From Croceimicrobium hydrocarbonivorans (GTDB lineage Bacteria > Bacteroidota > Bacteroidia > Flavobacteriales > Schleiferiaceae): a DNA stretch of 64,000 nt. The notes under the pieces were generated by a model that worked only from the letters and a program-made list of their open reading frames with translations, searched no databases and was not told the DNA's origin. Where the stretch lies: NCBI RefSeq assembly GCF_014524565.1, contig NZ_CP060139.1:1247501-1311500 (forward strand), given 5' to 3'. Position numbers and translations under genes: made by a program. Shown piece by piece: positions 55,861 through 62,796 of the stretch (position 1 is its first letter; every line of letters starts with the position of its first letter).

Positions 55861-57825
55861 ATGCTTGGGATCAATAAACTCATATTACAATTAAACGACC
55901 GCATGCTCTTCGATGAGATTTCCTTTTTAGTAAATCCCGGAGAGAAATTAGGTCTGGTAGGAAGTAATGGCGCTGGTAAATCGACGCTGCTCAAAACCAT
56001 TGCCGGAGAAGCTTCTGTGGATAAAGGGAATATCTCTAAACCCAAAGACTTCAATATTGGCTATCTCCCTCAGGAACTACCGCTTCATGATGGCCGAACC
56101 GTTTGGGAAGAAGCCGAAACTTCACTGGGCGAAATTAAACAACTCCAGGCTGCTATTGATGACATAAATCACCAATTAGCCTCACGTGAAGACTATGAAA
56201 GCGATAGCTACCTTAAGTTGATTGAAGACCTCAATTTTAATACGGAGCGCTTTAACCTGATTGGTGGCTATACCTACCATGCCGATCTGGAAAAAATCCT
56301 CCAGGGATTAGGCTTTAAAGCCGAGGACTTCCACCGACAAACCCAAGAATTCAGTGGTGGCTGGCGGATGCGAATCGAATTGGCCAAACTTCTTTTAGCC
56401 AAACACGATGTGCTTCTTCTGGATGAGCCCACCAACCACTTGGATATTAACTCCATTATTTGGTTGGAGAACTTTTTAAAAGATTATGAAGGTGCCATAG
56501 TAATGGTATCTCACGACCGGACCTTCCTCGATAATATCACCAAACGAACCGTGGAAATTGTGAACGGGAAGGTCTATGACTATCCTGTTCCCTATTCCCG
56601 TTTTGTGTCCTTGCGTGAAGAACGTCGCCAACTTCAAATGCAGGAACAGAAGAACCAGGAGAAAGAAATTAAGCATACCGAGGAGCTAATAGAGAAGTTC
56701 CGCTATAAAGCTTCGAAAGCGGCCTTTGCCCAAAATCTAATCAAGAAATTGGACAAGATGGAACGCATTGAAATTGACGATGACGACAGTCGGAAAATTA
56801 ATTTCCGCTTTCCCCCTGCTCCACGTTCAGGAAAAGTAGTAGTCAAAGCAGAAAAACTTGGCAAGAACTACGGCGAAAAGAAAATCTTTGGTGGGGTAAA
56901 CCTGGAAGTGATTCGTGGTGAAAGGATTGCCTTTGTAGGTCAAAACGGTCAGGGTAAATCTACCTTGGTAAAGATCATTGCCGACAATCTTAAGCACGAA
57001 GGACACTTAGATCTAGGTCATAATGTAACCTTCGGTTATTATGCTCAGGAACAGGCTAAAACCTTAGATGGCAATAAAACTCTATTGCAAACCATTGAAG
57101 ATGCCGCACCGGAAGATCTGCGTAAAAAAGCTCGCGACTATTTAGGTGCCTTCCTTTTTAGTGGTGAAGATGTAGATAAGAAGGTGAAAGTATTGAGTGG
57201 GGGTGAAAAAGGACGTTTGGCCCTATGTAAGCTCCTGCTCTTCCCTCATAATTTGCTCATTATGGATGAGCCTACCAACCACTTAGATTTGAAGAGTAAG
57301 GATATGCTCAAAAACGCCTTACTTCAATACGATGGTACCCTGGTGGTTGTATCTCACGACCGTCATTTCTTGCAAGGCCTGGCCGATAAGATATTTGAAT
57401 TTAAAGATGGCCAGGTGAAGGAGTTCCTCGGCAATATTGACGAATATCTGGAGGCACGTAAACTGGATGATTTCCGCCAACTCGAGAAAAGCAAGGAAGC
57501 AGATAAAGTTGCCAAACAAAATGAGCCTAAAGAAAAGACGGGGCTCTCATATAAGGAGCGTAAACAACTCGATAAAGACCTTCGCAAAGCGGAAAAGCAA
57601 GTTGAAGATTTAGAGGGCTCCATTGAAGCCTTAGAATCCGAATTGGAGCAAATCGACACCCAACTGCATGATCCGGAAAAGTTCAAGGAGCTATCCAAGG
57701 ATGCTGACTTCTACGCAAAATACGAAGCTCGAAAAAAGGACTTAGAGAAAATGATGAAAGACTGGGAAAAGGCCCAAGAAGAATTTCATCAATTGGAACA
57801 AAAAAAAGCGGAGCTCGATAATTGA
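55861..57825 (+). CDS. ABC-F family ATP-binding protein
   Basis: A 654-residue cytoplasmic protein with two ABC ATPase domains and no membrane part. Domain 1: Walker A GSNGAGKSTLL, signature FSGGWRMRIELA, Walker B LLLDEPTNHLD. Domain 2: GQNGQGKSTLV, LSGGEKGRLALC, LIMDEPTNHLD. Between them is the ABC-F linker helix region (about residues 240-310), and a C-terminal coiled coil (residues about 575-654, rich in Lys and Glu) follows. The layout is that of Uup/EttA-type ribosome-associated ATPases; the Uup-like coiled coil favours that group. No evidence for antibiotic resistance. Confidence 0.93.
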   Translation: MLGINKLILQLNDRMLFDEISFLVNPGEKLGLVGSNGAGKSTLLKTIAGEASVDKGNISKPKDFNIGYLPQELPLHDGRTVWEEAETSLGEIKQLQAAIDDINHQLASREDYESDSYLKLIEDLNFNTERFNLIGGYTYHADLEKILQGLGFKAEDFHRQTQEFSGGWRMRIELAKLLLAKHDVLLLDEPTNHLDINSIIWLENFLKDYEGAIVMVSHDRTFLDNITKRTVEIVNGKVYDYPVPYSRFVSLREERRQLQMQEQKNQEKEIKHTEELIEKFRYKASKAAFAQNLIKKLDKMERIEIDDDDSRKINFRFPPAPRSGKVVVKAEKLGKNYGEKKIFGGVNLEVIRGERIAFVGQNGQGKSTLVKIIADNLKHEGHLDLGHNVTFGYYAQEQAKTLDGNKTLLQTIEDAAPEDLRKKARDYLGAFLFSGEDVDKKVKVLSGGEKGRLALCKLLLFPHNLLIMDEPTNHLDLKSKDMLKNALLQYDGTLVVVSHDRHFLQGLADKIFEFKDGQVKEFLGNIDEYLEARKLDDFRQLEKSKEADKVAKQNEPKEKTGLSYKERKQLDKDLRKAEKQVEDLEGSIEALESELEQIDTQLHDPEKFKELSKDADFYAKYEARKKDLEKMMKDWEKAQEEFHQLEQKKAELDN

Positions 57826-57832
57826 GCTCCGC
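57801..57832. terminator. Hairpin shared by the ABC-F gene and the convergent hydrolase gene
   Basis: Perfect 9-bp stem GCGGAGCTC / GAGCTCCGC (57808-57816 and 57824-57832). On the minus strand it is followed by seven T, supplied by the AAA codons near the end of the ABC-F gene, so it is a good terminator for the minus-strand gene; on the plus strand the T-run is weak. Confidence 0.75.
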
Positions 57833-57841
57833 CATTTTCAT

Positions 57842-59260
57842 TTAGTTTTTCATAATTCGCTGACGCGTTCTCCTCTGTCCTTCTTGAATTTCTAAGAGGT
57901 ATATCCCCTTATTCAATTCTGACAGACCTAGTCGAGTTTGGAAGCTGGCTTTCTGCTCCAATACCAAACGACCATTTAGGTCATAGATTAGGATATTGGC
58001 TTGCTCGCCTATTCCTTTGATTTTTAATTCGGTATGAACAGGATTCGGATAAATCTCGTAAGAGGCTATATCCTGATCCAATAAACCGACAAAGCTGCTG
58101 CAAGAAGTACTGAGGCTATCGAAAAAGTATACTGCCGACTCAATAGATGGTGCTACACAACCACCATGGTTAAAAGCTCCTCTGCCAATGGCATGTACAT
58201 CTGTAGCTCCCTTCGCAGTCATAGCAGCATAGGCATCCAAAGCATTCTGATAGTTTACCTGCTCATCATTGGTACAGTAATACATGCGCAATTTGGTATT
58301 GGGACGCCAATCGTGATTGGAATTATCGTTTAAGATCGTCCACAACCAGTGCTGTTGATTCACCGTATCATCCACAAAAGCCTGCACCACAGAATCCTCT
58401 AAATAGTCACGCACACGAGACGGTAATTTACTATTTACCGAATCCATAGGATAGGTACCATCAAAGTAAGGAGGGATAATTACATCATAGGGTGCTTTTA
58501 GGATTTCTGATGGATTAGAAAAGAAAATACCTCCATAGGCATGGTTCATTCCTAAAAGAAGGTACACCACATAACCCGGATTGCTATAAGGTTGATTGTT
58601 GATGAATACCGAAGCTTGAGATCCAGCTAAATTATAAGGTCCGCTAGCGGGAGCTGCACCTACCACATTAAATTCGGTTTCCAGATTATTATCCTGAATG
58701 TATTTTGCTGTTGCCATCGCGGCATGACCACCTTGGGAATAACCGGTAATAAACAGTTCGGAATTCAGATTATAACTGGCAATGCTATCTGCCAGAGCTT
58801 CGCGTACAGCACGCATCATATCGATACTAGCCGTAGCTTCAGTTTCTGCGTGAACATAGGGATGCAAACCCGGACTATCGCCCAAACCTAAATAGTCAGG
58901 CATTACACAAACGTAGCCGCGACTGGCGAATACCTTTCCGATAATAGATTCGAAATTATTCCGGCTAGGCACATCATCACGTTCCAAAACAGTTCCATGA
59001 TCATAGAGTACAATTCCGATGCTATCGCAAGCTACCAATGGCACAGACATCAAACCTGATGCGGTACTGGGATTACCATCCACATCCGGAGTTTGGTACA
59101 GAATTTTATAATTGGCCACATCATACTTGGCACGGCCGTTAGCCACAAAGTTGATAGTAAACTTTGAGGTAGTATCTAAGGGAATTATGGAGATTAAACT
59201 TTGGGCTTCCGCTCCTAAAGTCAATCCAAATAATAAGGCAAGGGATAGTAGTTTTCGCAT
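57842..59260 (-). CDS. Secreted lipase-like hydrolase with type IX sorting domain
   Basis: A 472-residue protein with a signal peptide (RKLLSLALLFGLTLGAEAQ). The alpha/beta-hydrolase domain has the nucleophile elbow ITGYSQGGHAA, an Asp in YYCTNDEQVNY and a His in AFNHGGCVAP, an arrangement like secretory lipases of the LIP family (PF03583 pattern). The last 75 residues are a type A C-terminal sorting domain: YEIYPNPVHTELKIKG, ILIYDLNGRLVLEQ, LNKGIYLLEIQ and the final basic RIMKN. It should be exported by Sec and then by the type IX system encoded nearby. Confidence 0.88.
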   Translation of the reverse strand: MRKLLSLALLFGLTLGAEAQSLISIIPLDTTSKFTINFVANGRAKYDVANYKILYQTPDVDGNPSTASGLMSVPLVACDSIGIVLYDHGTVLERDDVPSRNNFESIIGKVFASRGYVCVMPDYLGLGDSPGLHPYVHAETEATASIDMMRAVREALADSIASYNLNSELFITGYSQGGHAAMATAKYIQDNNLETEFNVVGAAPASGPYNLAGSQASVFINNQPYSNPGYVVYLLLGMNHAYGGIFFSNPSEILKAPYDVIIPPYFDGTYPMDSVNSKLPSRVRDYLEDSVVQAFVDDTVNQQHWLWTILNDNSNHDWRPNTKLRMYYCTNDEQVNYQNALDAYAAMTAKGATDVHAIGRGAFNHGGCVAPSIESAVYFFDSLSTSCSSFVGLLDQDIASYEIYPNPVHTELKIKGIGEQANILIYDLNGRLVLEQKASFQTRLGLSELNKGIYLLEIQEGQRRTRQRIMKN

Positions 59261-59335
59261 AGCAATAATTTGTGGGGAAGTTACGGATTTCGACTATCAA
59301 GCTTAATTAAAGAATAGAGACCTATTGTATTCGAT

Positions 59336-59369
59336 AAAAAAAGCCCTGAACTAAATTCAGAGCTTTTTA
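59336..59369 (-). terminator. Terminator after the beta/gamma-crystallin-like gene
   Basis: Stem AAGCCCTGAA / TTCAGAGCTT (one mismatch) with a 5-base loop; on the minus strand it is followed by seven T. It lies just past the stop at 59373. Confidence 0.75.
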
Positions 59370-59372
59370 AGC

Positions 59373-60071
59373 TTAAATGGACCTTCGAGTTCTGAAGTTT
59401 CTGGCTGGCATAATCATTATGGAGCTTATTCGAGCGAACCAAAAGTCTTGTTGGCCTACCCTCCAATCTCCGTAAATATCTTGATAGCGTCCGCTGTAAT
59501 TGGCATCTTCAAAAATCCGTACTACATAGCCACGTGGTACGTAAATAGCATTAATGCAATCATTGAAGTCAAAGCCATTATGTTGACTAACAGTCCAGTT
59601 TCCATTTAATACCATTTGCCGACCTTGAAAAAATTGATCGTAAACAATAACCTGACTTCCGGTAGCAGAGCGTGGAAAGCGTGGCACGGCTTGTCTTCTT
59701 TGGACGATACGAATGCTTCGGATGCGGTTTCTCAACATATAAGATCCGGCCCCACTTCCATCCCAAGAGCTATTTAAAACCACCGGATCACCGTTGAATT
59801 TACGATGGCGATACAACCAAAGTTCATAGCCTCTTGGAATAATAATGCTTTCGATAGTAAAGCAAAAGTCCCGATCTAGTTCACATGACCAATCTCCATT
59901 AATGATCAAAGCATCACCACGAAAACCAGGTTCCTTAAAAAGAGTTACCTGCGCTTCAGCATGGGGATTGGAATGATGAGGCTTGCGGTGATCATAATCC
60001 ATAAAGTTAGAAGCACTTAAGGGCTGTAAGCCCAGGCAAGCAAAAACGAAAAGGAAAATTGACTTTTTCAT
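59373..60071 (-). CDS. Secreted beta/gamma-crystallin-like protein
   Basis: A 232-residue protein from the ATG at 60071, which precedes a signal peptide (KSIFLFVFACLGLQPLSAS). The mature part has four Greek-key-like motifs in two pairs: VTLFKEPGFRGDALIINGDW, LWLYRHRKFNGDPVVLNSSW, VIVYDQFFQGRQMVLNGNW and VRIFEDANYSGRYQDIYGDW. The repeated aromatic-x-x-x-x-FxG...GxW pattern with following Ser/Asp-Ile (ESIIIPRG, INAIYVPRG) is the beta/gamma-crystallin family, many of which bind calcium. An envelope structural role is likely. An upstream in-frame start would add 21 residues. Confidence 0.85.
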   Translation of the reverse strand: MKKSIFLFVFACLGLQPLSASNFMDYDHRKPHHSNPHAEAQVTLFKEPGFRGDALIINGDWSCELDRDFCFTIESIIIPRGYELWLYRHRKFNGDPVVLNSSWDGSGAGSYMLRNRIRSIRIVQRRQAVPRFPRSATGSQVIVYDQFFQGRQMVLNGNWTVSQHNGFDFNDCINAIYVPRGYVVRIFEDANYSGRYQDIYGDWRVGQQDFWFARISSIMIMPARNFRTRRSI

Positions 60072-60196
60072 AAGGCATGAATTTGATTTAATAAAGACCA
60101 AATCTGTGCCACTGCTTTCGCTGATGGATTTCACTTAGGGAAAGAGCTGATAAACTTCTGAAATGTTGTCCTCAGCTTGAGTAAAAGAAAAAGGAG

Positions 60197-60268
60197 TAGC
60201 CCCGGCGAGAATCGAACTCGCATCTAAAGTTTAGGAAACTTCTATTCTATCCATTGAACTACGGGGCC
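60197..60268 (-). tRNA. tRNA-Arg (anticodon CCU)
   Basis: On the minus strand the 72 bases fold as a tRNA: acceptor GGCCCCG with CGGGGCT (first pair G-U), D-arm GTTC...GAAT, anticodon stem GAAGT/ACTTT with loop TTCCTAA, T-arm GCGAG TTCGATT CTCGC, discriminator A. Anticodon CCU reads AGG (Arg). No CCA is encoded. A near-consensus promoter box (GACCTTTG) lies 6 bases upstream of the 5' end. Copies of its 5' half occur in the adjacent repeat array. Confidence 0.92.
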
Positions 60269-60274
60269 AAGCAA

Positions 60275-60282
60275 CAAAGGTC
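60275..60282 (-). promoter_or_regulatory. Probable -7 box of tRNA-Arg(CCU)
   Basis: GACCTTTG on the minus strand differs from TAnnTTTG at one base. The same position is altered in the pseudo-tRNA repeat copies, which therefore seem promoterless. Confidence 0.35.
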
Positions 60283-60283
60283 C

Positions 60284-60447
60284 GAAGCCTTTTCTTTATC
60301 TGCAATGGCTTCAGTAATATTATTAGTTATAGCCTTAGTAAAGGCCTAAACGAAATTCTCTCCTTGTCAAGAATAATTTGGAAACTCTATTCCCTGCCTG
60401 CCGGTAGGCGGGTATCCATTGAAAACGAGGTCATGTCACTATGCACT
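60284..60447. repeat. tRNA-derived tandem repeat, unit 1 (164 bp)
   Basis: The unit begins with an inverted repeat GAAGCC...GGCTTC (60284-60312) and ends with a sequence homologous to the 5' half of tRNA-Arg(CCU) and its upstream flank (minus strand). That half-tRNA has a 20-bp palindrome-like insertion at 60393-60412. No gene is visible inside. It is followed directly by unit 2. Confidence 0.85.
60393..60412. repeat. Palindromic insert in pseudo-tRNA, copy 1
   Basis: CCTGCCTGCCGGTAGGCGGG: an imperfect palindrome that pairs along its whole length on the plus strand if two G-T pairs are allowed. It sits exactly between the bases that correspond to GGATA and GAATAG of the tRNA D-loop/D-stem. 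Confidence 0.85.
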
Positions 60448-60611
60448 GAAGCCTATTCTTTATCTGCAATGGCTTCTGTAATAATATTAGCTATAGCCTT
60501 AGTATAGTCCTAAACGAAATTCTCTCCTTGTAAAGAATAATTTGGAAACTCTATTCCCTGCCTGACGGTAGGCGGGTATCCATTGAAAACGGGGCCATGA
60601 CACTATGCACT
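60448..60611. repeat. tRNA-derived tandem repeat, unit 2 (164 bp)
   Basis: Same length and order as unit 1, with few differences. Here the acceptor 5' strand GGCCCCGT of tRNA-Arg(CCU) is kept intact on the minus strand, followed by TTTCAATGGATA and the palindromic insert (60557-60576, one base different from copy 1). Confidence 0.85.
60557..60576. repeat. Palindromic insert in pseudo-tRNA, copy 2
   Basis: CCTGCCTGACGGTAGGCGGG, one base different from copy 1, in the same place in the half-tRNA. Confidence 0.85.
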
Positions 60612-60648
60612 GAAGCCTATTCTTTATCTGCAATGGCATTATAATACA

Positions 60649-60924
60649 CTAATCATTTCGGCCATTGACTCCGAACTTGTGCTTGGCCAATTCCCTAAAT
60701 CTTTCGCGAAAACTTCCTCCTTTCCATTTTAACTCTAATTGGCGAGCGGAATTCAAATCGGTAGTTTCTTCGACTTTTAAAACCTTCCATGGTCGATAAT
60801 ATCTATTGGAGCGAGTCTTCCCAGAATTATGTTGCTCTAGACGGATCTTCAGGTTTGAAGTGAGGCCAATATAAAGCCTAGAATGACTGGGACTCCACAA
60901 AGCGTAAACGAAATACCTTTTCAC
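60649..60924 (-). CDS. GIY-YIG domain nuclease (single domain)
   Basis: A 91-residue protein beginning with GTG at 60924. The GIY-YIG core is visible: FVYALWSPSHSRLYIGLT (Tyr pair as V-Y-A and Y-I-G), then the Arg in NLKIRLEQHNSG, and LELKWKGG in the place of the metal-binding Glu. Proteins of this stand-alone type (UPF0213/YhbQ-like) are common in Bacteroidota; the natural substrate is not known. It is embedded in the tRNA-derived repeat array, in the same orientation as the tRNA genes on both sides. Confidence 0.88.
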   Translation of the reverse strand: MKRYFVYALWSPSHSRLYIGLTSNLKIRLEQHNSGKTRSNRYYRPWKVLKVEETTDLNSARQLELKWKGGSFRERFRELAKHKFGVNGRND

Positions 60925-60994
60925 TTATCAAACTAAATGAAATAGTTCTAATTGAATTGTCTGATAAACGTTTGAGAAATAGGAAACTCTATTC

Positions 60995-61014
60995 CCTGCC
61001 TGACGGTAGGCGGG
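60995..61014. repeat. Palindromic insert in pseudo-tRNA, copy 3
   Basis: CCTGCCTGACGGTAGGCGGG, identical to copy 2, at the right end of the unit that carries the GIY-YIG gene. Confidence 0.85.
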
Positions 61015-61049
61015 TATCCATTGAAAACGGGGTCATGTCACTATGCACT

Positions 61050-61100
61050 GAAGCCTTTTCTTTATCTGCAATGGCTTCGGTTATGGTATTAGCTCAAACC
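61050..61100. repeat. Partial repeat unit at the right end of the array
   Basis: Starts with the same GAAGCC...GGCTTC inverted repeat (61050-61078) and remains alignable with units 1 and 2 to about 61100, where unique sequence begins. No half-tRNA follows, so the array ends here. Confidence 0.75.
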
Positions 61101-61112
61101 CATTAAGCTGGA

Positions 61113-61868
61113 TTACCTCATCCAACCTTCGATCCGGTAATTTTTAGATAAAAGCATCCTTTCCTCTTGGGACTTTGCACTTTGGTACCACAATTCAAAT
61201 CGAGCTGCATAAGGTTTATCCCAATCCCCTTCATAAATCGTGAGATGATCCGATAAGCGAAAAAGCTTAAAGGAGTCAGTAGCATTAAAAACCTTCATTT
61301 TTGACCTTAAGGCTAAGCTGTTACCAGATAATGGATCATTATGACTAAGCTCAAAGGCCTTCAAGTAAATTTCCCCGCTATCCAAATTAGATAGCCAAGC
61401 TTGATAGCTATAAATGCCCGCTAGGAACTGGGAAACTATTTCAAAGTCAATTTGATCCTTTGTAATCTGGTTAATACTATCAGGCTGATCCTTTTTAAAT
61501 ACGAGTTGACCTGACTTTTCACCTACCGGTTCGTATACCTGCAGGCCCGTTGGAATTTCTAAATCATCTGCATAATAATCATAGGGTGAATTATAGAATA
61601 ATAAGCCTCCGATGATCATCCCAAGACAAGTGAGCAGGCCCGTTAAAGCAAGTTGGGCCAAGCCTCTGTTATAATCTTTACGCAAAAATCTTCGCAAGGA
61701 TATTATTCCAGACACAATAATGGCGGCCCAAGGCAAAGCCAGAGCAAATAAGTGGATCGAAAAACTACTAGAAACACTAAATATGAAAACACCAATTAAG
61801 CCAAAGAGGATAATGCCATAAATAGGGAGATACCATTTTTCAAGATAAAACTGTAAAAGGCTTTTCAT
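61113..61868 (-). CDS. Membrane protein of unknown function
   Basis: A 251-residue protein with three to four membrane helices in the first 100 residues (LPIYGIILFGLIGVFIFSVS, SIHLFALALPWAAIIVSGII, LALTGLLTCLGMIIGGLLF), followed by a soluble, probably extracytoplasmic, domain with no known motif. It lies between the repeat array and the second tRNA. Function unknown. Confidence 0.65.
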   Translation of the reverse strand: MKSLLQFYLEKWYLPIYGIILFGLIGVFIFSVSSSFSIHLFALALPWAAIIVSGIISLRRFLRKDYNRGLAQLALTGLLTCLGMIIGGLLFYNSPYDYYADDLEIPTGLQVYEPVGEKSGQLVFKKDQPDSINQITKDQIDFEIVSQFLAGIYSYQAWLSNLDSGEIYLKAFELSHNDPLSGNSLALRSKMKVFNATDSFKLFRLSDHLTIYEGDWDKPYAARFELWYQSAKSQEERMLLSKNYRIEGWMR

Positions 61869-62031
61869 TCTAATCGTATCCCTTTAAATCCGAGCTAAGC
61901 AAGATTTCAGATTATTCATCTAGGCTTTAAAACAAGCTAAATTCTCCAAGACTAATGCAATCTTGAAGCAAAGAAGCTAAAGCACAAGGATATATCAAAA
62001 TGAAAGTGTGAAATGCTATTGAAACAAAAAG

Positions 62032-62103
62032 TAGCCCCGGCAGGAATCGAACCTGCATCTCAAGCTCCGGAAACTTGCATACTATCCATTGTACTACGGA
62101 GCC
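62032..62103 (-). tRNA. tRNA-Arg (anticodon CCG)
   Basis: On the minus strand 72 bases fold as a tRNA: acceptor GGCTCCG with CGGGGCT, D-arm GTAC...GTAT, anticodon stem CAAGT/GCTTG with loop TTCCGGA, T-arm GCAGG TTCGATT CCTGC. Anticodon CCG reads CGG (Arg). It is a relative of the CCU tRNA at 60.2 kb. The flanks (61869-62031 and 62104-62217) hold no other feature that I can see, and no repeat copies. Confidence 0.92.
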
Positions 62104-62217
62104 AATTCTTCTTTCAATATCCAAAGAACTCAAAACTGCTAATTGGAGTCAATTTAGCATAGGTAATTGAGGGCTGCAAAAATAGTACTTGTCGTGAGAA
62201 TGACCGGCTACATGCAC

Positions 62218-62225
62218 TAACTTTG
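62218..62225 (+). promoter_or_regulatory. Promoter -7 box of ppa
   Basis: TAACTTTG matches TAnnTTTG and ends 14 bases before the ppa start codon. A TTG at 62189 is farther than the usual -33 distance. Confidence 0.45.
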
Positions 62226-62239
62226 TCCAAAACACTAAC

Positions 62240-62785
62240 ATGAACACCCCTTTCAACCCCTGGCACTCTGTTTCTCCTGGCGATAAATTCCCATCTTACG
62301 TAAATGGTATCATTGAAATTCCCGCGAATACCCGTGCGAAATACGAATTAGATAAAGACTCTGGCCTATTAAAAATGGATAGGGTTTTGTACTCATCTAT
62401 GTACTACCCTGCCAATTACGGTTTTATCCCTCAAACTTATTGCGACGATAAAGACCCCCTCGATATTTTAGTGCTTTCGCAAATTACCGTTGTTCCGATG
62501 TGCATGGTTTCGGCTCGTGTTATTGGCGTTATGCGAATGCTCGATGGCGGTGAATTGGATGACAAGATCATTGCTGTAGCCGAAAATGATATGAGTGTCA
62601 ACCATATTCACGATATTTCAGAATTACCTGTGCACTTTTTAAAGGAGCTTAAAAATTTCTTTGAAGACTATAAAAAGCTGGAAAACAAAACCGTAGAAGT
62701 GGAAGATTTCCAAAATGCTGAAATTGCCAGGAAAATTGTACTTCAAAGTCTGGAGGACTATAAAAAATACAGGGCCAATAATTAA
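62240..62785 (+). CDS. ppa: Inorganic pyrophosphatase (family I)
   Basis: A 181-residue cytoplasmic enzyme hydrolysing pyrophosphate to phosphate with Mg(II). Family I features: [18 protein letters not shown], the [15 protein letters not shown] segment, the metal-binding Asp cluster [12 protein letters not shown] and, later, [11 protein letters not shown]. Normal length. It is followed closely by a small membrane protein gene (11 bases). Confidence 0.95.
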   Translation: MNTPFNPWHSVSPGDKFPSYVNGIIEIPANTRAKYELDKDSGLLKMDRVLYSSMYYPANYGFIPQTYCDDKDPLDILVLSQITVVPMCMVSARVIGVMRMLDGGELDDKIIAVAENDMSVNHIHDISELPVHFLKELKNFFEDYKKLENKTVEVEDFQNAEIARKIVLQSLEDYKKYRANN

Positions 62786-62796
62786 GCTAAAGCCTT

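Larger units (their letters stand above)
60612..61049. mobile_element. Long repeat unit (438 bp) carrying the GIY-YIG gene
   Basis: The left end (60612-60640) is identical in kind to the start of units 1 and 2, and the right end (about 60981-61049) is identical in kind to their half-tRNA plus palindrome end. Between them lies the GIY-YIG gene in place of the roughly 70-bp middle of the short units. Patches next to the gene (TAAACGAAAT near its start; TAATA...GGCC near its end) also occur in the middle of the short units, so those may be internal-deletion derivatives. Mobility is inferred, not shown. Confidence 0.5.

Noticed and set aside
60393-61014. Group I or other self-splicing intron in a tRNA
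   Set aside because: The insertion is only 20 bp, and the downstream half of the tRNA is absent in the copies, so nothing could be spliced to a functional tRNA.
60284-61100. CRISPR array
   Set aside because: The repeats are 164 bp, adjacent without spacers, and contain half-tRNA sequence; no cas genes are present.
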